Part shown: positions 19,976 to 32,949 of the stretch, piece after piece | Position numbering within the stretch: position 1 is the first letter of the stretch | How the letters are laid out: every line of letters begins with the position of its first letter | Assembly: GCA_039881145.1 (NCBI GenBank) | Contig: JAYKKI010000037.1 | Span: forward strand, 17,239,001 to 17,303,000 | Direction: 5' to 3' | DNA: 64,000 nucleotides | DNA from: Druceiella hillmani | Taxonomy: Eukaryota > Arthropoda > Insecta > Lepidoptera > Hepialidae | Translations under genes and position numbers: made by a program | The notes under the pieces: generated by a model | Database searches by the model: none | What the model was told of the DNA's origin: nothing | What the model saw: the letters and a program-made list of their open reading frames with translations, nothing else

Positions 19976-22900
19976 TTTTTATTCCTGAGTACTTTTATTC
20001 TCTTTTTTTTTAGTTTGCCAAAGAAAGAAAAGGCTGTTTAAGTTCATATTTCATACGTTACGTCGTAAAAGATCTTATAAAACTTAGTGCTTTAAAAAAA
20101 TTAATAAAAATAAATATATTTCATAAATATATTATGTAAAATGGTTTTATTTATGAATGAAACCTTTGTCTCATATTTTAGTATAAAAAATAAAAGCAAA
20201 ATAAGTCATTTCAATAGGAAACACATACGCCAAAAAATATTAGTGGAATCAATGAATGCTTAGGTTTAATAACCTATATATTAATGTTAGGTATCCAGGG
20301 TTATATCTCAATATTGGAAACCAATATACCCCAATATCCATTTCTTCAGAAACTGGGACCTTAACTAAACGATCTACTATTCATATTGAAACTCATTCCT
20401 CGAAGAGTAGGCAAAAAACACAATCGCTTTCCCTTTTGCGATATGACGTTAGTTTCCAATGACTTTCTAACAAATTACGCACTTACTTTAATGATGGCAT
20501 TTAAGTTGAAGTAGATTTCTGCTATTTGCGAATATATTTAGATTCACACAATAGATTTAAAAGAAAATACGATTACGAAATATTTTTTTTACTTAAATAT
20601 TCGTTAGCTTACAAACAAATTTTTCTACTAGATCGCCGAATTTTCAAATTATGATTTTGATTGTTAAAATTTATTTTAATTACATTATTGATATCTAATA
20701 CCACATCTCACGTTTAGTTATTAAATATGATTTTAAATTAACAATTCATAACGTGAAAATATTTTAAAATATGTAATAACTTGTAAAATCTGTAACTTTT
20801 CAAGGCTTGCCGAGCTTAAGAACTGCTTTTCCAGGTGTAAGAAAATTACCAAATGACCTCTTTCTTCAAATATACGTTTTCTAGAGTGAATCGTATAAAA
20901 AATCAGAGTTCCTGTTATACGATTCTTCGTGACCTTTACCATAATTTTTGGCCATGTAAACTTGAGAACTCTTGAAATAGTTTTTTTGCGATTGGGTGCA
21001 ATTGAATCTCTCGAGTTGAATGAACATTATAACTTTATTGCGCACGAGAAGCTACACGTGTATCTTTTTTAATATATGATTTCCCCAAGTTTTGCGGAAC
21101 GTTTCATTATTTTTAAAAAAGTAAATTGTGTGTGAATAATATCTGAAGCTATTTTAGCTTTGAATTTTTTATTCTCGTAATAGGTTCAAAATTCAAACGT
21201 AGATAAAAGTAAATTACTTATAAATGGTTATGTGCCCATTTAAATTTTATTCTAATTCTACATAAAGAATCTACCTGAAGTTTACTGGTTATTTTAATTT
21301 CAAATTTTTTTTCAGCTAATATCATCATATTAGATCATCATCTAAAGAGAACTTGCCCCCTTTTCACATATTGGTGTAATTACAGTTATTTAATATGGAA
21401 TTTGAGACAAACAATTTTCAAGACAATTCTGTATTCATAATCTCTCTACTTTTATATTGCTAATATCTTCTTATTTAGTATTGTCAGCATCGCGCCTTTG
21501 AGTCACCGCATGGAGACGGGTGCACAATTCAATTACTTTGATCCCTCATAGCGACGAGGGATCAAAGAATCGATACCAATATCTTGTACGTGACTCACAT
21601 TTATGAACATATTCATAAAATAACATTTACAATGTATTCAATGTTTTGTCTTTCCTTTCCCTATTTTTAAGTGACTTGTTATCTCTTCTGATCGAGGGGT
21701 GTGGAAAAGAAAAAAAAATACCATAGCCAAATGAATAATTCTAAAATTAAGCTAAAATGCTGCACAACTTAAAGCTAACAGGCTATATGAGATATAAAAT
21801 AAAGCAATCTCTCTAGAGTAAAAGAAATTTTCCTGTTTTACTTATCATCTAAATAACTTATTATTGCTATTCTTGAAGCTATAAACATTTTTTGAATTAA
21901 AAAATGTATTATTAGAGTTAAGTTCAATTTATAATTTCAGATATTACATTAATCGAAATTTACATTATTTAATATTTTGTTGTAAAATAGTAGTTACTTG
22001 TAGATCACGGAAAATATATTTTTCAGCAAGTTATATAATATTGCAAATTTATTCTTGAATTGATATCGTGTGTACATTTAAATTTATCCAAAATGTAAAA
22101 TGATATTTAATAATTAATTTAATATTAACAATTAAGCAGGACCTAATTCTAAAGCTTTTGTTACTTTATTTTCTCAGCTTCGTTGTCAAAGATTATAAAA
22201 GCGTCTTTAAGTGACGACTAAGTATCTTTTTAAATCATATTAGTATATTAAATGCTACACGTTAAGCAATATTTATAATTACTAAGTAATATATAGCGTA
22301 CAAAATTTTAATTGCAGTCTTATTGAAAGATAGCTGAGCAAAAGAATGATAGATATTTAATTAAAATCGTAAACCATCTTAATTAAGCTACTTTGCCTTT
22401 TAGTAATTTTTAGAAACTAAAATAAATTCACCCTTAGGTAGACTTCTTAAAATCAAAACATTATGAATAGAAAATTCTTCACAAGCAGTAGGCAACTATC
22501 AATAATCAATTAGTATTGGAATATACCAAAATTTAATTACCATCCAATCTCTAATATCGAGAGCCCTCAATATTTAAATTGGTGATAGATTAAGATAACA
22601 TGGGACCCTCGCTTTCTCCAATAATAGGTTTCCGATGCTTGATAGGTTTTACTTCCGAAAAACAAGTTTCTATCAATTGATCGAATAAAATAAACGTGTT
22701 TATTTTATTTTATCAGTATTTCCGAATCATTCTGAACTATGCTTACTATTATTGAAAAATAATTGCTGGAAAATAAGGTTGACGTAAAAGAACAATTATG
22801 TAATTTAGTGACTGACATGATTAACCTTAATTGATTTATCTAGTTCAGTCACCGAAATAAGAAACTAAACAACACTCGTAAACTAATTGTGAGTTTACCT

Positions 22901-25900
22901 AACTTAAAACTCTCCGCATACATTGGAAAACAATTCACTTACTTTTTGGTGACGCAGTACATACTAAATATAATTTTATAAATATGTATAAAAATAACCT
23001 CAAAGAAGGCAATTTTATCTGAACCGTAATTATCTTACTTGTGAATGGGTACATAAATTAAAAAATAAAGCTATAAAAAAATTAAGATTTAACATTCTTT
23101 ATATACGTATTTTTATAAATTATAAAATGCAGAAATTTACTTCTCGAGAGTAACGAGACGTAAAATTAACACAAGATTAAAAAATACTTGAAGAGGTAGA
23201 CATATATTAAAGAAATTTAGGATCACTGTGTCCATTTGCTTATTAAGATTAGTCCAAAACACAAAAGTATGATATATGAAGATAAAAATAACATTAGAAT
23301 ACTTATTAAATATTTTAAACTAGCTTTAGGCATTCCTTTAACAAGATTTCGGAAGTTTATAGACTGTTTACTTGTGACGGAAATAAGACATAACAATTTT
23401 AAATTAAGTAAAATTAGCTTAATAGTTCGGTCATCAAATTTATGGCGACGCTTAACTCACTTCGCGACTCGTTTTTGGAAAGTCTTTAATTACTTCTGGA
23501 AAAGGTTACAAAAAATTATATCAATGAAAATCGATTGATTACATTTATTGGGAAATAAAGAAAATGTTCATTCACGTATATATAATGAAATTTTCTTTAT
23601 TTTAAACAAGCTGTGCTAGCGCTTTTGTTTGCGTCTGGACTTATAGAAAATATTAATTTAACTGCCAGATTAATACACGTATCGCCCTCTATTATAATAA
23701 TTAAAAATTATTTTTTTTACAATTCGTATACTTTGTGTTCAAACATCAAATTGTCATATAATCTTTGTAGGTGGTCCATTGCGATTAAATATAACTTATA
23801 TGTTACCCCAGACCCGACAGAATCTACCAGTAAAAACTTAAAGGAGTAAGCAAGTAGAGATTGAATAGTAGTCAGTAGGTGGGTGTTAGGAAGTTGTCTG
23901 TTGTCTAAGTGTAAGATATTCTGACGAGACTGCCTTGTTTAATGCACAAATTTTCGATTATTTCAAGTATTAAAATAATCTAGTTTCATAGCGCCATGCC
24001 GACTGGGAGATGGCAGCGACTTCTTTTTACATATATGACGTATATGTAAAACTTGGGTAAAGTTTCATTATGAAGTGAAGAGAAATTAATGTTCAACGTG
24101 TTATATGTAATTCAATAAAAATATTTTATAAAAAAAATCAGAGTACGGACCTGACCAGAATCATAAACAAGCATATAATTAAATAAGTTTTGTGTAATTA
24201 TTAACGGTTTTTTTTACAAACACATTTTCTAAATATATATTTTATATTATTTTCTAACCTTAATGTGCGACACTTCTCTTCATTTAGGCTATAGTTTTTG
24301 ATTTTGTCGTCACTGTTTATACTTAACTCATTGGTTTTTAATTTCAATCTCAATCCTAAGTTTTTTTTAACTTCAGTGATATAGGAAGAATATTTAAACA
24401 AATTAGTTTAATAGTTTCGTTCAATTCCGTAGTTCTGAGAGTTTGAATTGTACTTTATAAATTAAATATGTACAAATCTCTTTACAGATAAATGGCTTAG
24501 AATATTTTATATATTTATAAAACTAAGGTGTTAAGAACCATAAACAATTTAAAAATAAAAATATTTATTTCGTCGTAGGTGTATGGAAAAAGAAAATTAA
24601 TAGAAATAATCGAACTTGACATGCCTACAAAATATTACATTTACAGAAAATTTTGGCGTTTTGACATGCAGCAATAAAAAAGCGTGTTTTAATAAAATGT
24701 TAAAAAAAAAGAAAAATTTTAAAAATCGCGTTGATTGAAATAAAAGTAGATCGAATATAAAAGTATCTTTGGAATCATAGGCGTAAAAAAGAATTGGCAA
24801 ATGGCACTCTATCTCGCTGGTGTGAACACGTCGAATAAGTCGAACGGCGAACTAAAATTAAATGAAGGAAGATCTAATAAAAGACGAGGATTTAAGGTCA
24901 CAGTGAATGGCGTGAAAAGACGAAAGTTGAAAGTAAATGAAGATGCTCAGGATTATAGTAGGAAAGCTAAAAATTTGGAATAAATAAGAAGGTATTACTG
25001 CCTAACTTGCTGAGATGACTTTTTTTCTTTTTAACTTATATCTCAAAGGCCGTAGCTAGATAATAAGAGTGAATGTGTCTCTGTCTGGATTACGGTAATA
25101 TTACATACTTTGGTTGATACTAATGTAAAAATAATTTCCCACGGATATTATTATTTCAAAATATCTCACTATTTTATTGTAAAAGTGAATAATAGTAACA
25201 TATAACCCATAAAGTAAATATATAACCCATATCCGCTGCAGGGCTATCCGATATCCAGAATATCTAGTTTTTAAGAATTTTTAAAATAGGTATTTAATAT
25301 AGTATAAGAAGGACTTAACTACACCTATACCTAACGCACATATCTACATAACGTATACTGTTTTACAGTATCTGCATTATTTTACATCATATTAACGATC
25401 AGAATAATCACAATCAAAATTTCATCAAAGCTGATAATGCCTTTTCTCGCTACTGGACGTTAAATTTTGATAAACAAGCATTTAATAAATAATATACAAT
25501 GAAGACAACAACAAAATGTAATAAAATATAAATGATACAAGTTCACATGTTCTACACGCGACACTAGCTTTTTTTTCAAAATCACAGAATTATTGTTGTA
25601 AATGTCACGTGGAAACAGTTCCTGTTTTTAGCCAAAGATAATTTCAATTTGAGTAATTTTAATTTGACGATAATTTTGAAGACACAACAAAAGTATACTA
25701 TATAGATCAAAAATTATTTCCATTAGCTTTTTCCCATAAGACATATCACGGTAGACACTTTGAGCGCTCTCATAATGATCAGAATACGTCATCATAATGG
25801 TCAGAAAAATGGGTATTGCAAGACAACAATGACCTAAAACAACGGACTGATTTTGTCCATTTTTTATTTTTTGTAATTTTGTTTAGTTCTTTATTTTTTA

Positions 25901-26660
25901 GTACTGTAATCAAAACTTCATGTTTCACAACGAAAGGGGCATGGAAAATATATGTCCGTAGGATATCAACCGTACTTAAAATCATCCTGAAATTCCTAAT
26001 CGCCAGTATTTATTGAGTCGATTTAAATATTACAAGATACCGTCGTTTGTATTTACATTACGTTTGTGTTAACATTGTTAGATATTGTATTAAACTCAAG
26101 TCTTATTTACTTTTCTCCTTTCCATATATATGACTGTCTTTCTCGGAATAACATTCACTGCCCAAATAGCAAAATCCTCACATAATTTCAAACTCAACAT
26201 CAAAACTCCATTCTAAACACTGTCCTCAAAATTCGTTTAAATAAATCTAAAATTCTTAGTTTATGCCTATTTTCCAATTCTAATTCTCTCATTTTTAATT
26301 TTCAAATCCTAATTCATGACCATATTTTTACTTATATCCATATATTTTTTTGATAATTTTCAGACGTTTTTGAAAATTTTTCACAAATTTTTATTCATCT
26401 CAGTCTGTTATATAGTCAATATTTGCCATCTAAATGTTTCCTCAATTGGATGGAATGGTAATAACTTATCTGTTTTACATGTCCAAGAAACTTTGTGTGT
26501 ACATTTGAATATTTAAACGAAGAAAATAATTTTTTTTTTCATCATTTTCAATTAAATATAACATTTTAGAGTAAGTGATGTAATTCTATCTATTCTCTGA
26601 TATGAGTCAATGAATGAAGAAAATAATTTTATATTTTACACTGCCTCATCCAGTCAAAAA
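19976..26660. other. AT-rich intergenic DNA, no gene recognised
   Basis: Open frames are short. The frame at 24801-24983 (60 codons, rich in Lys, Asn and Arg) is somewhat richer in charged residues than its surroundings, but I recognise no domain. A small hairpin at 21536 is listed separately. Otherwise nothing was recognised. Confidence 0.5.
21536..21567. repeat. Perfect 12-bp inverted repeat
   Basis: The arms 'ctttgatccctc' (21536-21547) and 'gagggatcaaag' (21556-21567) pair perfectly around an 8-base loop. No flanking U-tract or gene gives it an obvious role. Confidence 0.8.
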
Positions 26661-26664
26661 TGTT

Positions 26665-26850
26665 ATGAAATTTTTGTGCTTTGAAAATTTAATAGATTGT
26701 TTCATAATTTTCTATCAATTTGATGCATTTCCTGTAAAAAAATTTAATGTGTTAAATATGAAATTTTTGTGCTTTGAAAATTTAATAGATTGTTTCATAA
26801 TTTTCTACCAATTTGATGCATTTCCTGTAAAAAAATTGAATATGTTAAAT
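26665..26850. repeat. 93-bp tandem duplication
   Basis: Units start at 26665 and 26758 and differ at only a few positions. Because 93 is a multiple of three, a short open frame stays open across both copies, repeating a 31-residue block that starts MKFLCFENLIDCF. The residues are hydrophobic and AT-codon biased, so I read this as a local duplication and not as evidence of a gene. Confidence 0.85.
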
Positions 26851-26879
26851 ATATTGAACAGAAGATATTTGTTATAAAA

Positions 26880-28160
26880 GACACATGTTGTTTTCGGCAC
26901 TTCTCTTCAGCCACATACATCAAAACTTTTGGTAATAAAATATTCAGTTTTTGTTGAATCGTAAAAAAATATGATCATAAAAATAGTGCATTATATGAAA
27001 TTTAAAAAATTAATAAATATTTTGTGTTCTCTGTTCGAATGTCCGTCTGTCTGTTAGTCAGTCTGAGGACACAGGATCATAATTTTTGCCATGTAAATCT
27101 GATAGTAAAATAAATTATAGAGAAATACGTTGATTAAATGCCACAAAGCTTAAAGATAAAGAAATTATACTTTTTATTCTTTTTCAATGGGCCTCCCTTT
27201 GAACCAAACTGGAGAAAACAAATATTTCTGTGACCCCCACCGAGCAGTGATATAGAAAAAAACTTTTAAAATGCAATCAAAAACATAACATTAATTTTAT
27301 TATTATAGTACCTCCGTCACGAAATGTGAGTTTTCAAAATGCCAAAAAGTATGTCTTCCCTACTCTCTTCTAACTTTTCAACTACGTATGTGAAAATTAA
27401 AAAAAAATTATGTTGGTAGCATTTAATTAACATTGCAAGCAAAAGATTGATTAACTTGCAATAATACATTAAAGATATGGAGGCAATAAAGACGTTTTCT
27501 TTACGTTTGTAAAAAGTATAACACCATATTTTTCAAAATTTCTACTTCGTGAAAATTAATATTAATATGTGTAATAATTTTATAGAACTATCACGTATCC
27601 TCTAATATTTAAACTTTCACAGGTATATAAATAAATACAGGTCATAATAATTTGACTTTTACTAATATATTATAGCTTTATTTTTTCTTATATTGATCAA
27701 TTAAGACACAACATTTTGACCACAATCGATTTTATGAAACAAAGACCTAAATATTGCTCGAAGAGGTTATCCAAGTGAAGCTGTTGTAGATTGTGGTGCA
27801 GACAATTGTGTCCAAAACCACATTTTTTCGACGTTGTCACCATTGGCAAAGGCGTGTAGTTTTTTAATTTAATCGTGTTATAAAATTTTTATGTCGTATA
27901 ATTGAATAAGTCAATCTAAAGTTGATTTGTATTATCGAGCACAAAAAAATAATGCTTGTTCTACGTTCTACGTACGATTGGAACCAGCAGAACGATGATT
28001 CCGTTAAAGGGTACATAGTATATCGGTTAAAATATTTTTTTAAATTTTAAGTTGTAAACATATTGCCTAGTAGATTATTTCTAGTTAAAAAATTATCCTC
28101 AATTTCTAAAAAATTATGATATTAAAAATTATTACTATAATATTTTATTACACGATCATA
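26880..28160. other. AT-rich intergenic DNA, no gene recognised
   Basis: A patch at about 27035-27075 with 'gtccgtctgtctgtt' resembles the GACA-rich edge of an insect interspersed repeat. A GC-richer stretch at 27750-27860 can be read as EAVVDCGADNCVQ, faintly like a retroelement protease, but the similarity is too short to call. Confidence 0.45.
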
Positions 28161-28161
28161 T

Positions 28162-28340
28162 TAGTTCAGCAGATGGGGTGGAGGAAACGCGGCGCAACGC
28201 GGGGACCCGGGTTCGATTCCCGGTCGTTCGTTGAACGGGGCTGGACTGGTGTCATGGTTGGCTGTAAGACAGTGCCCTCATAGCAATAAGTCCGCCATAT
28301 GTATCAATTAGATACACGAAAGTAGATAAATAAATGAATG
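28162..28340 (+). mobile_element. tRNA-derived SINE
   Basis: A canonical RNA polymerase III B box, 'ggttcgattcc', is at 28210-28220. A degenerate A-box-like 'tagttcagcagatgg' lies about 45 bases upstream, as in a tRNA head. The head is followed by a tRNA-unrelated body containing 'gactggtgtcatggttggct' and 'gcaataagtccgccatatgt', and a tail of 'taaataaatgaatg'. The GC-rich head stands out from AT-rich surroundings. Bodies ending in a 'caataagtccgcc' type block are familiar from insect SINEs. The aminoacyl stem is not intact, so this is not a functional tRNA. Confidence 0.72.
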
Positions 28341-28685
28341 TGTTTACCTTTGTGAGTAAATAGCATTAAGAATAAGGTTGTATTAGGAACAAATTAACCC
28401 TTCTTTGAATACTTATATTGTGATTATCATAAACCACAAACGTAAGACAAAACTAATTATTAATTAATGCGTAAGTTTAATGGAATATAATATTTTGTAA
28501 ACACAATACTAAATTAAGTTATTGTCCCATCGCTTCTGATGTAAAATATGAATATAAAAATAATATTCATATTTTATAGATTATCTGAGCCTATAGAACT
28601 ATACACCGGTAGTTGTAATTTAGTGGAATGAACATGCATGTAGCCTTTCAATTTGCTCGAAACCTTAAACGTTTCCATCGTTTTT

Positions 28686-28687
28686 CG

Positions 28688-28750
<63 letters not shown>

Positions 28751-28763
28751 GTATATATATATA

Positions 28764-28811
<48 letters not shown>

Positions 28812-28842
28812 TATATATATGTGTGTGTGTGTGTGTGTGTTT
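28686..28842. repeat. (TA)n microsatellite followed by (GT)n
   Basis: Long alternating TA with occasional 'tatgta' and 'attta' interruptions, ending in about ten GT repeats. The tyrosine/isoleucine-only frames on both strands are artefacts of the repeat. Confidence 0.97.
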
Positions 28843-29640
28843 TGTGTGAATATATGTAGGTAAAGAGACCCAATCACAGCGCAATAGTTGTGAGCGGCTT
28901 TAATTAGTGGGTATAAATACAGTATTTCTTTAAAATCAATTTTTTTTACCATATTTGATATTATTATGTAAAAAATTTTTCTAATATTAAGTACTGATGA
29001 TAATGCCCAGATAGACATAAGGCGCTGTAAAAAGACACTGTCTAGGCCCATTCGAGAAGACTCTTAAAGCTACATTTGAAGTAACATGATCATAAAGGCG
29101 AGATTTGTGTAATATTCATATTTATATGATATTCATAAATAAAACAAACAATACATATTTCTACTAACCTTTGAAAATTTTCTAATGTACTTTCTGTTCC
29201 GCCTGCACTAAAAAGTTAAAGAGATTATAGGATGATCTGACGTTTATTTCTTTAAACATCTAAGATATATTTATTTTTATACAACGTAGCTACTTTGCTC
29301 AATTATTTTATTGGAATCAAAATTTATATGAAACATATTTAACAGAGTGTGTGATTCTGTGTAAATTTCCTTGTCAACCATTGTAACGAAACTATTGTTA
29401 TTACACTAATCTTTATGAATCCGAAGTTTCAGGGTTTTTTGTAATTTAGCAACTGCATACTTATCACCGGTTTATATTAGTTACATTATGCCTACCCTTT
29501 GTTACCAATAAATGCGTTTTTGAAAATGAGTTTCGGTATGATATTTTAAAAATTAGGCTAGAACAACGCATTTCAAACCTTATTTTTTCTTTTATGTAAT
29601 AGTGTTTGTGCCATATTTCATTAAATATATTATCATAAAT
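28843..29640. other. Unannotated AT-rich DNA between microsatellites
   Basis: No gene, repeat family or RNA motif recognised. Confidence 0.5.

Positions 29641-29644
<4 letters not shown>

Positions 29645-29692
<48 letters not shown>
29645..29692. repeat. (TA)n microsatellite
   Basis: Nearly pure alternating TA of about 48 bases. Confidence 0.96.
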
Positions 29693-29695
<3 letters not shown>

Positions 29696-31692
29696 TAAGT
29701 CGTTATATTCCGATTAGCCTTAATGATTGATATAGAATATATATAAAGTCATGATAAAATGCGTTAATGCTAATGACTCAAAAATATTTTTAACCCAATA
29801 ATAAGAATGAATGAAGAAAAGTAATTCTAAAAATGTGAAGACATACTATCGATGTTATTTTTTGAAGCGCTCGGTTTCGTAACACAATAAACGACACGAA
29901 TAGTGATATAGAAATCAGCGCCAATTGTCCACTATTCGCAACGCCCGGCGGCGTTATCGGCGCATACAATGTTCAAAGGAGACTGACAACCATTGTTGTC
30001 AAGCTTTTTAACTGCAGCCTTTAGGATATATTCCGAACGCTGCAAAACTATTTCAAATATTTGTACTAATAAAATTTGAGACGAAACGGTTTTACGAAGT
30101 CAGGAAAGGCGAAGTGGAGAAAACCAATAATGAGTTGACACCTTTCGAAGGCATGAAACAAAATTCTGTATTTTATGTAATGCATAATGGTTTATGTAAT
30201 TGAATTTATACCAACCACTTAGAAATGAAATTAAGCGCAAAATTCCATGTTGTTATTAATTCCTTCACTATATCTGATAAGATAGACATTTTCGAAGCCC
30301 GTTCTCAGATGCTTACTAGACTCATCTAGTCAGTTAATTTTCTAAAACATTACTAGCCAACTATATGAGGCCTTAAAGGATAACTAATTAAATTTCCCTA
30401 TACAAATTAGTTAAGCATTATGGACATATTCACACGGCTTCCTGAGCGATAGTAAGTTACGCGATACTACGATAAGACCAGAGACATGCATATACAAATA
30501 TATTGCTGATATACTTACATAGGTACGCAATGAATACGGTTATATTTTATTGAGTTCATCTTTCCAAAAAATTAGGCGTAGTCAGAAATAATTATCTTAA
30601 CGAAATGAATAATGGAGATTCAGAGCGTAGATCGGTTTAATATTTATTATATGTGCATAGCTTTCTCACTTGTAACATTTTTAACCTAATGCATATATCT
30701 CTGCGCCATTAGAAAATTATTTTTAGATGTCAGAAATTAATTGTAATGTAGGTAAATAGAGAAATTATATATTAATTACATTGGTGAATCCAAATAAAGA
30801 CTTTGATACAATGAGCATCATCGTCACGTTTGGAAGAATTTAATGTATTATATCCTTACTGAGATTGAACAAATACGTTCAAAAAGGAAGAAAGGAGGTT
30901 AATTGTTCACCCAAGCTCTTCAAGATACGCAAGAAACATTACCAGGATTGTGTATCGACAACTGTCTTATTTCCTTAATATTTTTAATTGAAGTGTTCGA
31001 CATTAAGGTTTACGGAAAACTCAGTTTCAGTTTTACATTAAGGTTTACGGAAAACTTTACAATATTTTCCTTTTTATATATAATCGTAATTGAAAGTTAG
31101 TACAAACAAAGCTAATTTCATTGTCAGGGAATGTTTTTTTCCTGACGATGATTCAAGTTTTTATTTATGTCTCATGTCAAGTGTTCTTTTTCTTGAATAT
31201 AAATGTTCTTAACTTTTAAAAAAAGGGTTTCATGTTTACAAATTTATTGTGAGACTATGGGATAATAAACATCTAAAAATCAACAACAAAGTATCTCAAA
31301 GCAAAAGCTGGATGTTGCAAAAACATATAATACTACCTAATATGCGACGTCCTTGATAGTACCTATTGTTTGAAGGAATATTAACCCCGCGTGTTCTTCA
31401 TTTACAAAATAGCAGTAACGTTACCATCCTTAGTGCGGAATTAATTACGTAATAATTTTTGGCGTTTCTATTAAAACGGGCGCTTTTATTGTAGCCAAAA
31501 GGACCCTTAGAATAAGTAAACGAACTAAAAAAATAACAATTTAGCTCAGTTCTTTCATGGAAGATTATCATGTTACATGAGGCTGTAAATTTAGAAAAAA
31601 ACGAATGGGAAATAATAATGAACATATTTTTTTATTCAAAAAGTTGATAAAGTGCTACTCTGACAAATTATGCATTTTTTTCATTTACGGAA
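29693..31692. other. AT-rich intergenic DNA with a small GC-rich patch and a 35-bp direct repeat
   Basis: Around 29935-29970 there is a short GC-rich patch ('gcccggcggcgttatcggcg'). A 22-base phrase beginning 'acattaaggtttacggaaaa' occurs at 31000 and again at 31035. No gene was recognised. Confidence 0.5.
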
Positions 31693-31771
31693 ATTGTGCA
31701 ATTTCACTCGTCATTTGAGTTCACTAGTAATTTATTATCCTGTGAACTCAAGTGACGAGTGAAATTACAAT
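31693..31771. repeat. Palindromic hairpin A (miniature fold-back)
   Basis: The 25-base arm 31700-31724 pairs with 31742-31766 with one mismatch, around a 17-base loop. A short outer stem (attgt/acaat) extends it. It contains 'tgaactcaagt', shared with hairpin B at 32879. Size and symmetry resemble a miniature fold-back element or a small MITE. Confidence 0.85.
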
Positions 31772-32878
31772 ATTACTAGAAATTACATTATTACTAAACT
31801 CGGAAAAATGTTTTTTTAACTCTATATATAGTGTGAAGTATCGTTTGAAATGGCTAATAAAAAGGACTTCAAAAATATTTTTTCATTATTTTAGGTTTAG
31901 AAGCCAACGAGTATGCAAAGCTTGTAGGAAAACATTGAGAATAGGTGTTTTTCATAATTTTAAATAATAAATCAATGTGCACATGTAGAAACGGTAAGGT
32001 ATATAAATAAACTATAAAATTAGTAATTACTGAGAGCGTTGATGTTAATTCTGAAATGAAATTTATATTTGTTAATACTCTTTCCATTAAAACTTTTTTG
32101 AAGATGAGATGATACCTTCTCAGGTAGACGCATATATACGTAAATATTTTGCATCCTTATATCCTAAAGAATGATTCATAAAAAAAATGAACTAAATAAA
32201 TTGATAGAAGGTTATTTAAAGACAATGGCTGTAGTGCGGCGACTTCACGTGCGGAGTATATTGGGAAATATGTCCTCGCTATGACGCTTCCATCGCGGTA
32301 GATTATCTTAGTCAGAAAGTAACTTAAAAATGAACAGTTTTGTGAAAGTGTTTTGAAAAATATTAAATTTGCATGATGATACAAAGTCTAATAAGCCTAT
32401 AAATATTTGATGAATAATCTTAATTTAAATTTGTTTGATTAAACTTAGAGCTATTTAAGTAATTCATAATAAAAATAGGTGTACATTTAAACCGCATCTG
32501 CGTTAAACTTGGTACTTAGAACTTTCCTAAAAGTGGGTACAAACAATGGCTTTCAATGCCGAAAACGCTTGATCTTCGTCGTCTCTTTATATTATTTTAA
32601 TAAACTATAGATCGAAAGAATCCGTTATACCTTCAGATTGCAAACATGTATACAGTAGCGGTATTTCTACAAAGCTGGTTACAATTTATTATTAGTTACT
32701 TTTATTGAAAATATACGTAGCTAGGTCAAACCACACATCTTTTACTAGGTATCTCGTTCGCTACTTCATATACCATTAATTTGTTCTATAAGTTTTCATA
32801 GTAACTCTATCCTCTCGATATTATGCAATCCAGGGGGTAAAATGCAAAGTTATTTTGCCAAATAATTCGGGTTTTTAG

Positions 32879-32949
32879 TACAATGAACTCAAGTCGATCA
32901 AACGTTACAGTAAATCCTGTAACGTTTTGATCGACTTGAGTTCATTGTA
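32879..32949. repeat. Palindromic hairpin B (miniature fold-back)
   Basis: The 32-base left arm (32879-32910) pairs with the 33-base right arm (32917-32949) completely, except for one extra base. The loop is only 6 bases, 'taaatc'. The stem is too perfect and the loop too small for a typical animal microRNA precursor, so I favour a fold-back repeat. It shares the 11-mer 'tgaactcaagt' with hairpin A about 1.2 kb upstream. Confidence 0.88.

Noticed and set aside
26614..26877. Gene with a 31-residue repeated domain
   Set aside because: The duplication is at DNA level, the residues are typical of AT-rich chance frames, and the frame is only 87 codons long.
27770..27860. Possible retroelement protease motif (VDCGAD)
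   Set aside because: Only a short stretch with no supporting pol or gag sequence on either side.
28200..28235. Functional tRNA gene
   Set aside because: A perfect B box exists, but the acceptor stem and A box are not intact and a SINE body follows directly.
28648..29051. Open frames rich in alternating Tyr/Ile on both strands
   Set aside because: Produced by (TA)n repeats, which contain no stop codons. The same applies to frames at 37040, 46959, 49628, 57463 and 57938.
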